This document shows positions 37,402 through 46,250 of a DNA stretch of 64,000 nucleotides, piece by piece; the first letter of the stretch is position 1, and every line of letters starts with the position of its first letter. The DNA is from Pelagihabitans sp947500445 (GTDB lineage: Bacteria; Bacteroidota; Bacteroidia; Flavobacteriales; Flavobacteriaceae), in contig NZ_JBNGOP010000010.1 of NCBI RefSeq assembly GCF_050589625.1, forward strand, positions 62,001 through 126,000, written 5' to 3'. The position numbers were made by a program, and so were the translations under genes. A model generated the notes under the pieces. It saw nothing but the letters and a program-made list of their open reading frames with translations, did no database searches and was not told the DNA's origin.

Positions 37402-38411
37402 TATTCATGCATTTCTTTTACGGCCTTTAGCATAAGGTCCCTTGTAGCTGCTATTCCAGCTTCCTCGCTCAATTCCCTGCCTTCGTATTCAACGCCGATA
37501 AATCCGGTGTAACCGGCATCTTTCACGATTTGTAACATTTTCACATAATCGATTTCCGTTTCGTTGCCCTCCGCATCAAAATCATGGGATTTGGCACTTA
37601 CCGCTTTCGCATGGGGCATCAACTCGGAAACTCCCTTGTAAATATCGTACATTTCGGCACATCCCTTGCTGTAATCTTCCGGGTCCATTCTTTTGATGCA
37701 GAAATTGCCAAAATCGGGCAGGGTACCGCAATTGTCCATGTCAACGGATTTCATGACCTCGGCCAACAGGGCTGCGTTGGAGGAAAGTCCGCCATGGTTT
37801 TCCACAATGATATTGATGTTTTTCGCAGCTCCGTAACTTGCCAACTTCCGAAGCCCGTCCACCGAATTCGATTTCCATTCCTCAGGTTCCGAGCTGCCGT
37901 TAAGGTTTACCCGAATGGCATGGCAGCCCATTGCCGCCGCGGCATCGACCCATTTTTTATGCTTCTCCACCGTTTCATTCCTTTCGGATTCGTCGTCGAC
38001 CGCTAAATCGCCTTGGCGATCTACCATTATCAGCACGTTTTGGAGGCCGTGCTCTTTGGCCGCAGCATTTGATTTTTCTACAAAAGCGGCCATGGCCGCT
38101 TCCGAATAACCCAATGGTTTTAATTCCGCATCGTACAATTGGCTCACGTATTCCAGACCTGAGAATCCCCACGATTTTGCTTTTTCAGCAAAAGTGTACG
38201 GATCTACACCATCATCCTGTACCATCTTATGCATGCTCCATTGGGCCAAGGAAAGTTTGAAAAATGGGGCGGGGGTCTTCGTTGTGGTTTCCGCCACTTC
38301 CCCATTGGGCGCGCTTGCCGGTTGCTTGGTTTCTTTACAGGCATAGAGGAACATTACGCCCATGGCCAAGGCGGCCCTTGCGCCATTACGTATAAAATTT
38401 CTTCGTTTCAT
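37401..38411 (-). CDS. Exported TIM-barrel sugar isomerase/epimerase-like protein
   Basis: Start ATG 38411 gives 336 residues with an RR-type N-terminus (MKRRNFIRNGARAALAMG) that also carries a Cys in FLYACKE. It is therefore a Tat substrate and possibly a lipoprotein. The barrel shows NIIVENHGG (Glu), TLPDFGNF (Asp), AVSAKSHDFD (His) and FIGVEYEG (Glu) metal-ligand positions. It would act outside the cytosol on keto sugars, complementing the cytosolic relative at 31566. It is divergent from the second GMC gene. Confidence 0.87.
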   Translation of the reverse strand: MKRRNFIRNGARAALAMGVMFLYACKETKQPASAPNGEVAETTTKTPAPFFKLSLAQWSMHKMVQDDGVDPYTFAEKAKSWGFSGLEYVSQLYDAELKPLGYSEAAMAAFVEKSNAAAKEHGLQNVLIMVDRQGDLAVDDESERNETVEKHKKWVDAAAAMGCHAIRVNLNGSSEPEEWKSNSVDGLRKLASYGAAKNINIIVENHGGLSSNAALLAEVMKSVDMDNCGTLPDFGNFCIKRMDPEDYSKGCAEMYDIYKGVSELMPHAKAVSAKSHDFDAEGNETEIDYVKMLQIVKDAGYTGFIGVEYEGRELSEEAGIAATRDLMLKAVKEMHE

Positions 38412-38635
38412 TGTTAGGTGTTTCAAGGTGAATTTTTTTCAAGTTGTTTTTAAAGGGGCCTGCCCTATTGCATATCTCGGTCCGGAAATTTCCGGAATGG
38501 CAATAACATAGGCTGTATTTTCTGAAAAAGCGTGAAAAAAGCCTACAAAGGCTATGTTTTTAGCAACATCCACGGTCTTTAAATGTAGAAAATTAAATTT
38601 ATATTAATAAATTTAGCAACTAAACAATTTGGTAC

Positions 38636-40354
38636 ATGGGTAAATTTTATTACAACGAAGAACAGGAGTCGTATGATGCGATCGTGGTCGGTACTGGGAT
38701 CAGCGGTGGATGGGCGGCAAAGGAACTCTGTGAGAACGGTCTGAAAACCTTGGTCTTGGAACGGGGTAGGATGGTCACGCACAGGGAAGATTACGAGACC
38801 GCCGATAAGGACGAGTGGGATTTTCCGCTTCGCGGCGAGCTTCCTTATGAAGAAAAACAGAAACAGTTAAAACAGGCACGAACGGGTTATACGACCCGTG
38901 CACAGCATAACATGTGGTTCGTGAACGATCTGGAGCACCCGTACAATGAAACAAAACGTTTTGATTGGATGCGGGGATACCATGTCGGGGGACGTTCCCT
39001 GCAATGGGGCCGCCACAGTTATCGTTGGAGCGATATCGATTTTAACGCGAATGCCAATGAGGGCGTGGCGGTCGATTGGCCGGTACGGTATAAGGATATT
39101 GCCCCTTGGTACGATAAAGTAGAGGCCTATATCGGGGTTTCCGGTGAAAACCTGGGGTTGCCCCAGCTTCCCGACGGGCAGTTCGAGCCCATGATGGAGC
39201 TCAACTGTGTGGAACAGCATGTTCGGGAAAAGGTGGCCGAAAATTTTGATGGTAGGGTGGTGACCGCCGGTCGTGTCGCACATATCACAAGTGATAAAAA
39301 ATTTGAAGGGGACGGAAGGGTACGTTGCCAGTATAGGAACCGTTGTATACGGGGATGTCCTTTTGGGGCTTATTTCAGTAGTCTTTCATCCACCTTGCCG
39401 GCCGCGGAGGCTACCGGAAATATGACGCTACGCCCCGATTCTATTGTACACGAAATTATGTACGATGCGGATACCAAAAAGGCAACGGGTGTCAAAGTTA
39501 TCGACCGGGTGACCAAGGAAACCTTTGAGTTTAAGGCCAAGGTGGTGTTTTTATGTGCTTCGGCAATAGCATCCACCTCCATTTTGATGCAGTCAAAATC
39601 CGACCGTTTCCCGAACGGAATGGGCAACGACTCCGATCAATTGGGGAGAAATATCATGGATCACCATTTAAAGGTCGGTGCAGAAGGAAAGTTCGATGGA
39701 TTTGAGGACAAATATTACAAAGGACGAAAACCGAACGGTATTTATATTCCGCGTTTCCGAAATTTGGGCGGAAGCTCCGACCGTGCCGATTACAAGCGAG
39801 GCTTTGGTTACCAAGGTGGTGCGGGAAGAGGGAATTGGCAGGAAACCATAGCGGAACTTTCCCATGGTAAAGCGCTGAAGGACGCGCTCCTAAAACCGGG
39901 CGGATGGTCCTTTGGAATGGGCGGTTTTGGAGAGGTATTGCCGTATCAGGACAACCGTTTTACTTTGGACTATGACCAAAAGGACCAATGGGGACTTCCT
40001 ACGGTGACCTTTGATGCAGAGCTGAGAGAAAATGAGTTGAACATGCGTAAGGATATGATGCAATCGGCCGTGGACATGTTGAAAAAAGCCGGCCTTAGGG
40101 ATGTAAAGCCCTTTGATAGTCCGGGAGCGTTGGGCCTTGGTATCCACGAGATGGGTACCGCACGTATGGGGCGTGATAGAAAGACTTCCGTATTGAACGG
40201 AAACAACGCCCTGCACGATGTACCTAACGTTTATGTTACCGATGGTTCTTTTATGACCTCCGCGAGCTGCGTAAACCCATCACTTACCTATATGGCCTTT
40301 ACGGCCAGAGCGGCAAACCATGCCGTGAGCGAACTAAAAAAAGGAAATATATAA
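38636..40354 (+). CDS. GMC family FAD-dependent oxidoreductase, catalytic subunit
   Basis: 572 residues, similar over its full length to the GMC protein at 32772. The FAD motif is VVGTGISGGWAAKEL; the C-terminal part has HEMGTARMG and CVNPSLTYMAFTARAA. The Cys set C231, C237, C241 (CQYRNRCIRGC) predicts a [3Fe-4S] cluster. Its stop overlaps the ATG of the small-subunit gene (TAATG), as expected for a two-subunit dehydrogenase exported by the Tat system. Likely reaction: oxidation of a glycoside C3 hydroxyl; substrate unknown. Confidence 0.92.
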   Translation: MGKFYYNEEQESYDAIVVGTGISGGWAAKELCENGLKTLVLERGRMVTHREDYETADKDEWDFPLRGELPYEEKQKQLKQARTGYTTRAQHNMWFVNDLEHPYNETKRFDWMRGYHVGGRSLQWGRHSYRWSDIDFNANANEGVAVDWPVRYKDIAPWYDKVEAYIGVSGENLGLPQLPDGQFEPMMELNCVEQHVREKVAENFDGRVVTAGRVAHITSDKKFEGDGRVRCQYRNRCIRGCPFGAYFSSLSSTLPAAEATGNMTLRPDSIVHEIMYDADTKKATGVKVIDRVTKETFEFKAKVVFLCASAIASTSILMQSKSDRFPNGMGNDSDQLGRNIMDHHLKVGAEGKFDGFEDKYYKGRKPNGIYIPRFRNLGGSSDRADYKRGFGYQGGAGRGNWQETIAELSHGKALKDALLKPGGWSFGMGGFGEVLPYQDNRFTLDYDQKDQWGLPTVTFDAELRENELNMRKDMMQSAVDMLKKAGLRDVKPFDSPGALGLGIHEMGTARMGRDRKTSVLNGNNALHDVPNVYVTDGSFMTSASCVNPSLTYMAFTARAANHAVSELKKGNI

Positions 40355-41004
40355 TGGATAGAAGAAAAGCACTCCGAAATATGGGTATGGCAATGGGATA
40401 TACCGTTGCTACCCCAACACTGATCAGCCTAATGCAAGGTTGTAAGACCGAACCGGCAATGACCTGGGAACCAGATTTTTTCACCAAGGACCAAGGTGCC
40501 GCGTTGTTAAAATTGGTCGACATCGTATTACCGAAAACCGATACTCCCTCGGCATCGGAAATGCAGGTGCATTTGTTTTTGGACCGGTTTGCGGCAGAGG
40601 CAATGGAGCCAAAAAAGCGGGATTTTTTAAAGCTGACCACCGAAAAGTTTATGCAGAAGGCCTTGACCGAAAGTGGTAGCGAAACCTTGGCGGATGTTGA
40701 CGCGGAAGCATTGGAGAAGGTGTTCGGCGGACTACTGAAAATTTCCAAAGAAGATAGGGAGGCGAATTTTGAGGCCCTTCAGAAATATGAGGAGGGCGTG
40801 GCAGCAGAGGACAGTAGCGTGCTATTGGACGATACCGTTGCCAGCTTCGCTTTTGCCAATACCGTACGCGACATGAGTATTTGGGGATACAAAACCTCGG
40901 AATACGTTGGGGAAGAAGTATTGGCGTATTTGCCCATTCCGGGGGAATATGTCGGATGTGGCGATGTACAAGAGCTTACCGGTGGAAAAGCATGGTCGTT
41001 GTAG
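40354..41004 (+). CDS. Gluconate 2-dehydrogenase subunit 3-like Tat hitchhiker subunit
   Basis: 216 residues. The N-terminus MDRRKALRNMGMAMGY is a Tat-type signal, with a Cys in LMQGCKTE that could be lipidated. The body (WEPDFFTKDQGAALLKLVDIVLPKTDTPSA) is typical of subunit 3 proteins, which escort the GMC catalytic subunit through the Tat pore. It overlaps the GMC gene by one base and precedes the isomerase gene by 9 bp, so these three genes form one operon. Confidence 0.92.
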   Translation: MDRRKALRNMGMAMGYTVATPTLISLMQGCKTEPAMTWEPDFFTKDQGAALLKLVDIVLPKTDTPSASEMQVHLFLDRFAAEAMEPKKRDFLKLTTEKFMQKALTESGSETLADVDAEALEKVFGGLLKISKEDREANFEALQKYEEGVAAEDSSVLLDDTVASFAFANTVRDMSIWGYKTSEYVGEEVLAYLPIPGEYVGCGDVQELTGGKAWSL

Positions 41005-41013
41005 CCGGTTGAA

Positions 41014-41925
41014 ATGAAAAGAAGAAACTTTGTCCGGAACGCCGTATTGGGAAGTGGTGCCGTAACCCTTGGCATCCCTTCCCTATATGCCAAAAAGCGG
41101 CAACTACAGCATACGTACCGGTTAAAATATGCCCCACATTTGGGGATGTTCAAACACCACGCGGGAGAAGATCCCATTGACCAGCTCGGCTTTATGGCAG
41201 ATCAAGGGTTTCGAGCCTTTGAGGATAATAATATGCGCAATCGTGAAATAGGCCTGCAGGAACGAATGGCGAAAACGATGCAGGAGCGCGGGATTGAAAT
41301 GGGCGTTTTTGTGGCACATGAGATTTATTGGGACAAGCCCAACCTTGCCTCGGGCGATGCCGAAAAACGAACGGAGTTTTTAAACTACATCAAAGCATCC
41401 GTAGCTGTGGCCAAAAGGGTAAACGCCAAATGGATGACGGTAGTTCCGGGACATTTGGACCTACGGCAGGCAATGGGATATCAAACGGCGCATGTGGTAG
41501 AGTCCCTAAAGCAGGCATCGGCCATTTTGGAACCCCATGGCTTGGTTATGGTACTGGAACCACTCAACTTTTTAAACCATCCCGGTCTCTTTTTGACCGG
41601 TTCCGCGCAGGCATACGAAATTTGTAAAGCGGTCGATTCGCCGTCCTGTAAAATTTTGTTCGATATCTATCATCAGCAAATCCAAGAGGGAAACCTAATT
41701 GCGAATATTGACGCCTGTTGGGGTGAAATTGCCTATATCCAAATTGGGGACAATCCCGGCAGAAAAGAACCTACTACAGGGGAAATCAATTATACCAACG
41801 TCTTCAAACATATTCATTCCAAGGGGTTCAATGGTATTCTTGGTATGGAACATGGCAACTCAAGGCCGGACAAAGAGGGCGAAAAAGCGGTTATCGAGGC
41901 CTATAAAAAGGTAGATGCCTTTTAG
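41014..41925 (+). CDS. Exported hydroxypyruvate isomerase-like TIM-barrel protein
   Basis: 303 residues. A Tat-type N-terminus (MKRRNFVRNAVLGSGAVTLG) is followed by a TIM barrel with VMVLEPLN (Glu), ILFDIYHQQ (Asp), IQIGDNPGR and LGMEHG (Glu) at the metal site, the pattern of hydroxypyruvate isomerase-like proteins. It is third in the GMC-small subunit operon. An action on the oxidised sugar made by the GMC complex in the periplasm is the simplest reading. Confidence 0.88.
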   Translation: MKRRNFVRNAVLGSGAVTLGIPSLYAKKRQLQHTYRLKYAPHLGMFKHHAGEDPIDQLGFMADQGFRAFEDNNMRNREIGLQERMAKTMQERGIEMGVFVAHEIYWDKPNLASGDAEKRTEFLNYIKASVAVAKRVNAKWMTVVPGHLDLRQAMGYQTAHVVESLKQASAILEPHGLVMVLEPLNFLNHPGLFLTGSAQAYEICKAVDSPSCKILFDIYHQQIQEGNLIANIDACWGEIAYIQIGDNPGRKEPTTGEINYTNVFKHIHSKGFNGILGMEHGNSRPDKEGEKAVIEAYKKVDAF

Positions 41926-41966
41926 GGATTAGTTACGCGTACTTTCCCGATCTGTTGTATTTCCGA

Positions 41967-42026
41967 TATAGTAAAAAAACCGAACCATATGGCAAAAATT
42001 GCGCAGATGGTTCGGTTTTTACTATA
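41967..42026. terminator. Bidirectional intrinsic terminator
   Basis: A long stem with arms TATAGTAAAAA/ACCGAACCAT and ATGGTTCGGT/TTTTACTATA, separated by an 18-nt loop. It separates the convergent isomerase (plus) and glycosidase-like (minus) genes. Confidence 0.85.
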
Positions 42027-42038
42027 AAGCGTCTTGCT

Positions 42039-44519
42039 TCAATCGACCAAAATTCTTTTGGTAGAGGTCCCGGAATCGTGGAAAATCTGTAAAAGATAGG
42101 TCCCAGTGGGGAGTATGCCGGTAGTCAATTTCATTTCCTTTACTTCTTTGGTCTGTTGCGCAGCCATCAATTTCCCGTTCATATCATAGATACGTGCGGA
42201 GATATTGGTTTGTATATCGGGAAACCTTAGAGTTGTTTCTTGCGTTTTTATGGGGTTGGGATATACCACAATTTCAGCTACGGAAGGTTCTTCCGCGATT
42301 TCAACAGGGTCTATTGCATCTGATTGCGATGCATTCGTATCGTTCGTTTCCGATGAGGCTTGCTGCGGCTCCGTGGCGCTTACGGGATCTATGCGCTCAA
42401 CAAAGAGCAGGTCGTTCCAACCTTTTCCCTTCGGGGCAATAAAAACGGTCCACTTGTACCCATTGTTTTCGATAGGGGTTTCTTCCGCCACCTGTAATGA
42501 TAGGGTAACCTCACCGCTACCTTTTGTTATCGCTTTGCGAACGTAGCCATAATTGGTCCAAGGCGCTCTGTTCTGTTGAAAAAGAATAACGATATCCCGT
42601 TCCCGGGCCGCTTCGTACGCTACCGATATGTTGTAGGTTTCTCCAGGGACTACGTTCGTAATTCTGGTCGCCACCGAAAGGGAATCGGTTTCGGCTCCGT
42701 CTTCGGTCGTACTACCGCGCTGGGTCCACCAAAAATCCCCAAAAGCTTCTAGTTTGGAATAGTCCTTTCTCCAAGTGGCGTACATATTTCCGATAATACC
42801 GGAAATACCGGTAGCTGCGGTCTGCCATCTGGAAAAATTGGTACCGACATCGGCATCATAAAATGCCCCGATTACCTGCTCAAATCCATTGTCGGAGAAG
42901 AATTTTAAGGAATTTGGTCCATTTTTAGTAATTTTTTCGCCTTCCCACCAAGTAGCAATGACCGTTTTATTGGGGTCCAAAGTGGTCCATGATTCCGAAA
43001 GGGTATTGTTTACCTGATAGTAATTGGCCTTGGCATTATGGTTGGGGTCCACCATATCGTTCCAGAAAAACCGTCGCGCATTGGGCGCTACCTCCCCTAG
43101 GTCCTTGAACACCCTGCCGATACTTTTTGCCAGGGCCTTTCCCGAAGTGCCTACCTCGGTATCGAGCGGTTCCCAACCACCGGTGCGTATTTCGGAATAG
43201 TTTACCAAGTAACCATCCGGACGGTAAGTGTTTTCCAAAGTTTGATGGATCTGTTTCATGCGTGCGTAGATTTCCGGGTGGTTCCAAGAGCAGGAAACCT
43301 GACCGTTGGCGGTGGGCAATGCGTGGTAACCGCTAATGGTAATGGTTTCGTTTTCGGCAATGCCGCTGTTTTGGCCCAATACAATTTTCGGCCCCCGGTG
43401 TTGGGTGTCATATTTTCCCTTAAAGCCCGAAACGCCAAGTTTGGGGTCCTCGGGCAACACTACGTCTTTCCCAAAGGAAAGATTGCTCCCATTTTCCCTT
43501 TTGATCGATACGGGGAGGTCGTCCCTATTGATCCAGTTGAGCGCCGGGGTATCCAATACTTGCACATCGTCCCACCAGATGCTGCCGTTTGTGCCTCCAA
43601 ACACGGAAAGCCCCAAGTTTACTTGAGTGGCATTTAGGCTGTTAAAAGCGATCCGCATTTCGGTCCAGTCGATGGTCAAATTATCGGGTCTGTTAAAATA
43701 GTTGCGGGAGCCATCATCATTGGGAAGGGATAATCGAAGATTGGTCAGGTTTCGGTCTTTGTTGTTTTCATCGCGAACGACCGCCAAAAGGTTTTGGGCA
43801 CTCAAGTTTTGGGTCTTTACCCAAAAACGCAGTGTGTACTGATGAAAGGGTTTTACATCAAAAGCGGTAATTATTCGTGACATGTTACCGCCTTTGGCTT
43901 CGGCACGGAACGAGGCGTTTCCCGACCGTTTTACGGAACGGTCTATAAACGTACGGCTACCGGGAGCATCTTGAAACGACCACCCTTCGGGCTCATTTCC
44001 CGAAAACCTTTCAAAGCCCCCATTGGGAATGGCAGCGGTACTGACCGGGCGGAGTTCGTTCCCCACCCGTTTTAAGGGCTGGTCTTTTATGGGGTAACCT
44101 GTAGTCAACTGGACTTCGTCCGAAATAACGGAAGAACAAAACCCCATGGTTATGGTCATCAGCAGCAGGTCCATATCGCGCTGTTTGACCCCTGTTATGA
44201 ATTTCTGGGTTTCGGCGTTCCATCGATCTCCCAAGGAAGCTCCCAAACCAAAACGGTTGAGCTTTGAATCTCCGTAAAGTACGGTGTTCGCGCCTTTTGC
44301 TTTGGCACGGTCTACGAGTTCCAATAACTCGTCGGCAGTATCGACCACCATATTGGCCTGAATTTTCATAATACGAACGGTGTTGGAACCTACCACCGAA
44401 TCGTACAGTAAGGGTTGTTTTTCGCTGGTTTTAAAAGCCTCTGAAGGGCCTGAAGTGTGGGTAAGGAGCCAGAAGGGCAGTGTGGTTAAAAAAATCAAAG
44501 CGCTTAAAAATAGTTTCAT
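42039..44519 (-). CDS. T9SS-exported glycoside hydrolase-like protein with inserted CBM
   Basis: Start ATG 44519 gives 826 residues with an N-terminal signal. Residues about 40-140 look like the first strands of a TIM barrel (ANMVVDTADELLELVDRAKA, NTVLYGDSK). A jelly-roll insert of about 170 residues follows (IPNGGFERFSGNEPEGWSF ... SIWWDDVQVLD), like CBM4/9-type modules. The barrel then resumes (YLVNYSEIRTGGWEP, FFWNDMVDP). A beta domain and a C-terminal T9SS tail (VVYPNPI ... LPTGTYLLQI) end the protein. It is secreted; a GH20-like or related activity is a guess. Confidence 0.75.
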   Translation of the reverse strand: MKLFLSALIFLTTLPFWLLTHTSGPSEAFKTSEKQPLLYDSVVGSNTVRIMKIQANMVVDTADELLELVDRAKAKGANTVLYGDSKLNRFGLGASLGDRWNAETQKFITGVKQRDMDLLLMTITMGFCSSVISDEVQLTTGYPIKDQPLKRVGNELRPVSTAAIPNGGFERFSGNEPEGWSFQDAPGSRTFIDRSVKRSGNASFRAEAKGGNMSRIITAFDVKPFHQYTLRFWVKTQNLSAQNLLAVVRDENNKDRNLTNLRLSLPNDDGSRNYFNRPDNLTIDWTEMRIAFNSLNATQVNLGLSVFGGTNGSIWWDDVQVLDTPALNWINRDDLPVSIKRENGSNLSFGKDVVLPEDPKLGVSGFKGKYDTQHRGPKIVLGQNSGIAENETITISGYHALPTANGQVSCSWNHPEIYARMKQIHQTLENTYRPDGYLVNYSEIRTGGWEPLDTEVGTSGKALAKSIGRVFKDLGEVAPNARRFFWNDMVDPNHNAKANYYQVNNTLSESWTTLDPNKTVIATWWEGEKITKNGPNSLKFFSDNGFEQVIGAFYDADVGTNFSRWQTAATGISGIIGNMYATWRKDYSKLEAFGDFWWTQRGSTTEDGAETDSLSVATRITNVVPGETYNISVAYEAARERDIVILFQQNRAPWTNYGYVRKAITKGSGEVTLSLQVAEETPIENNGYKWTVFIAPKGKGWNDLLFVERIDPVSATEPQQASSETNDTNASQSDAIDPVEIAEEPSVAEIVVYPNPIKTQETTLRFPDIQTNISARIYDMNGKLMAAQQTKEVKEMKLTTGILPTGTYLLQIFHDSGTSTKRILVD

Positions 44520-45457
44520 AGTCGATAATTTAGGGTATTTATGGAATGAGGAATTAAATTCACCTACTGCAGTGGATGCCACGCATTTTCGGGTGTACTG
44601 TTTGTTTTTGATGAATAATGGAACCGATAAACCGTTGTACGAAAGTTTTCATTACCGGCCCAACGACACCAATGTTTACTTAAAGTCGTTCAACAAAACA
44701 GAAAAAGTGGGGTTGACATACCAATGCGAAGTGTTCGTTGTCACCTTGACAGCTGGTGATGCATGGCCCATTGGGTTTCAAATAGGTTCCATACGGTCTT
44801 TTGTCGTCAGAAGCGGCTTTTAGAACCTTTTGAAATGACCAATGCTTCCTATGGGGAAGGAAGCATTAAAAATAGCAAAGTAGGTCGTTTACGGGGCAAC
44901 CGGTTTTTGTACATGATAATCATTTTATATCGTATAAAACAAGTATCAAGTTGGTGTAGGCTTGGGGCCAAAAAGGTGGTCAATTGCAATTGCTTACGCA
45001 CTTGCGGATTATGTACGTTAGAACGAGTCCAATTAGACGTTTAAAACCTTAAATAATCGATGAAATGCACGTTTTGAGCAAAAAAAGTGTGTTTTTATGG
45101 GTTTTATAGCACATTATCCGTGCCGTCTAGTAGGACAGCGGGACTATTTCCTTGAAATTAATTTGGAATTTCCGGGGTGTTCAAACGGGCTATGGAAGCG
45201 TCTATCTCTTTTTGTGAAAGTTCATGCCTTTTGATTCCTACCATTGGGTTTCATACCCCGATGGCTGCGTCGAAATGGTATCAAGACGCTTTCAAGATAA
45301 GAAAAAGCCGCTTTTGTAAAATGCGTTTTAGCGGTGAAAAGCGCTTTTTATCGGATTTTATGAGTTTTGTGGGACAGTTCATCGATTTTTTTGACACTTT
45401 TCGATGCAATGCACACTCGGCCCACACGATAGGACACTATCTGCCCGTTTTTAAGAT

Positions 45458-45565
45458 ATGCAAGCTTATATTATTCTCCTTATCGGTTATTTGTCCTTAG
45501 TGGTGCTTTCCAAGCTGGTGTACCGTTCCTATAAAAAGAAGCAAGTCGATTTTAGCGAGCTTTAG
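45458..45565 (+). CDS. Possible 35-residue membrane microprotein
   Basis: ATG-initiated, with one strong hydrophobic helix (MQAYIILLIGYLSLVVLSKL) followed by a basic stretch (YRSYKKKQ). This is the positive-inside layout of a small membrane protein. No clear ribosome-binding site and no homolog I recognise. It could be a remnant of the N-terminus of a larger transporter. Confidence 0.3.
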   Translation: MQAYIILLIGYLSLVVLSKLVYRSYKKKQVDFSEL

Positions 45566-45758
45566 GGTTCATGAACGGATTGCTAAGGTATTCGGACAGT
45601 AGCGGAACAAATTGAGGACCGCGGTGGACGTCAACATTCTTTTCTGGACATCGGTATACGTATTTTAAAAATACTGCGTTAGAACAAACACGGGTTTCGT
45701 AATCTTTTTTTACGTTTATTACGTATCTACTTAAAGTTTTCTTTACAAAAGGGGCAAA

Positions 45759-45842
45759 ATGGACAAACATCTCACGATTTTGATTATTTATATCGCAGCG
45801 TATGCTTTTGCGATTGCGTTAAAACCTTATTTGAACAAATAA
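45759..45842 (+). CDS. Possible 27-residue membrane microprotein
   Basis: ATG-initiated peptide that is almost entirely one hydrophobic helix (TILIIYIAAYAFAIALKPY) with charged ends. AAAAGGGG lies 5 bp before the start. It ends 7 bp before the R1c repeat. Too short for homology-based support. Confidence 0.3.
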   Translation: MDKHLTILIIYIAAYAFAIALKPYLNK

Positions 45843-45849
45843 GGGCGTT

Positions 45850-46034
45850 ATACCATTTTAACGTTGAAATAGCATTAATAAATGGTTTCTTTTTCAGTTA
45901 TTCTTCGTTAGAAAGCCTGTCCCCAGCTTGATTGGGAATCTAACCGTAGCTACGGCTATGCTTAGGTTTTTCGCCTTGAATACCTAAAAAATAATTCAAT
46001 TTCTATACATACCATTTCAAAGTTAAAATGGTAT
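45850..46034 (-). repeat. 185-bp inverted-repeat element, family R1 (copy c)
   Basis: The ends are ATACCATTTTAAC... and ...GTTAAAATGGTAT; the core is CCGTAGCTACGGCTATGC. Both arms share TTTTAAC-n-TTGAAAT, a sequence different from R1a and R1b. One end contains a nested 26-bp hairpin (46009-46034), making this copy longer than the 161-bp ones. It lies upstream of the nrdA terminator, at the edge of the gene-poor region. Confidence 0.75.
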
Positions 46035-46188
46035 TACTTTCTTTTTTTAAAAATTTGGGTCCTGTTCTTTTTGGGCCTTATCAAAAAACACCTTTTATTT
46101 TTTTATTCGTTACCGATTGGTTTTTTCGAATGAAATCTATAGCGGTGTTCGGCTTTATCGAACCATAGCAAATCGGTCGTATATCAAA

Positions 46189-46225
46189 AAAAGAGCGCTA
46201 TTTCATTACAAAATAGCGCTCTTTT
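46189..46225. terminator. Intrinsic terminator of nrdA
   Basis: A perfect 15-bp stem AAAAGAGCGCTATTT / AAATAGCGCTCTTTT with 7-nt loop, 25 bp beyond the nrdA stop. Confidence 0.85.
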
Positions 46226-46250
46226 CTGTTTGATCCGGTTTACCGGTGTG

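Larger units (their letters stand above)
44520..46250. other. Gene-poor 1.7-kb region
   Basis: No normal-sized gene. It holds a hairpin at 44841-44867 (AATGCTTCCT / AGGAAGCATT, no T-run), two possible hydrophobic microproteins (45458, 45759), the R1c repeat (45850) and the nrdA terminator. The rest shows only short accidental ORFs. Confidence 0.5.

Noticed and set aside
38490..38580. ACATAGGCTG / AGGCTATGTT stretch before the second GMC gene, similar to the repeat core
   Set aside because: The arms do not pair well and the ATACC ends are absent; too weak to call a repeat copy.
44380..44823. A 147-residue open frame on the plus strand near the glycosidase-like gene start
   Set aside because: Half of it is antisense to the signal-peptide region of the 42039-44519 gene, the composition is not protein-like and there is no plausible start region.
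45177..45500. A 107-residue open frame in the gene-poor region
   Set aside because: No family, hydrophobicity pattern or codon character supports it, and it has an unusual Cys/Phe-rich translation.
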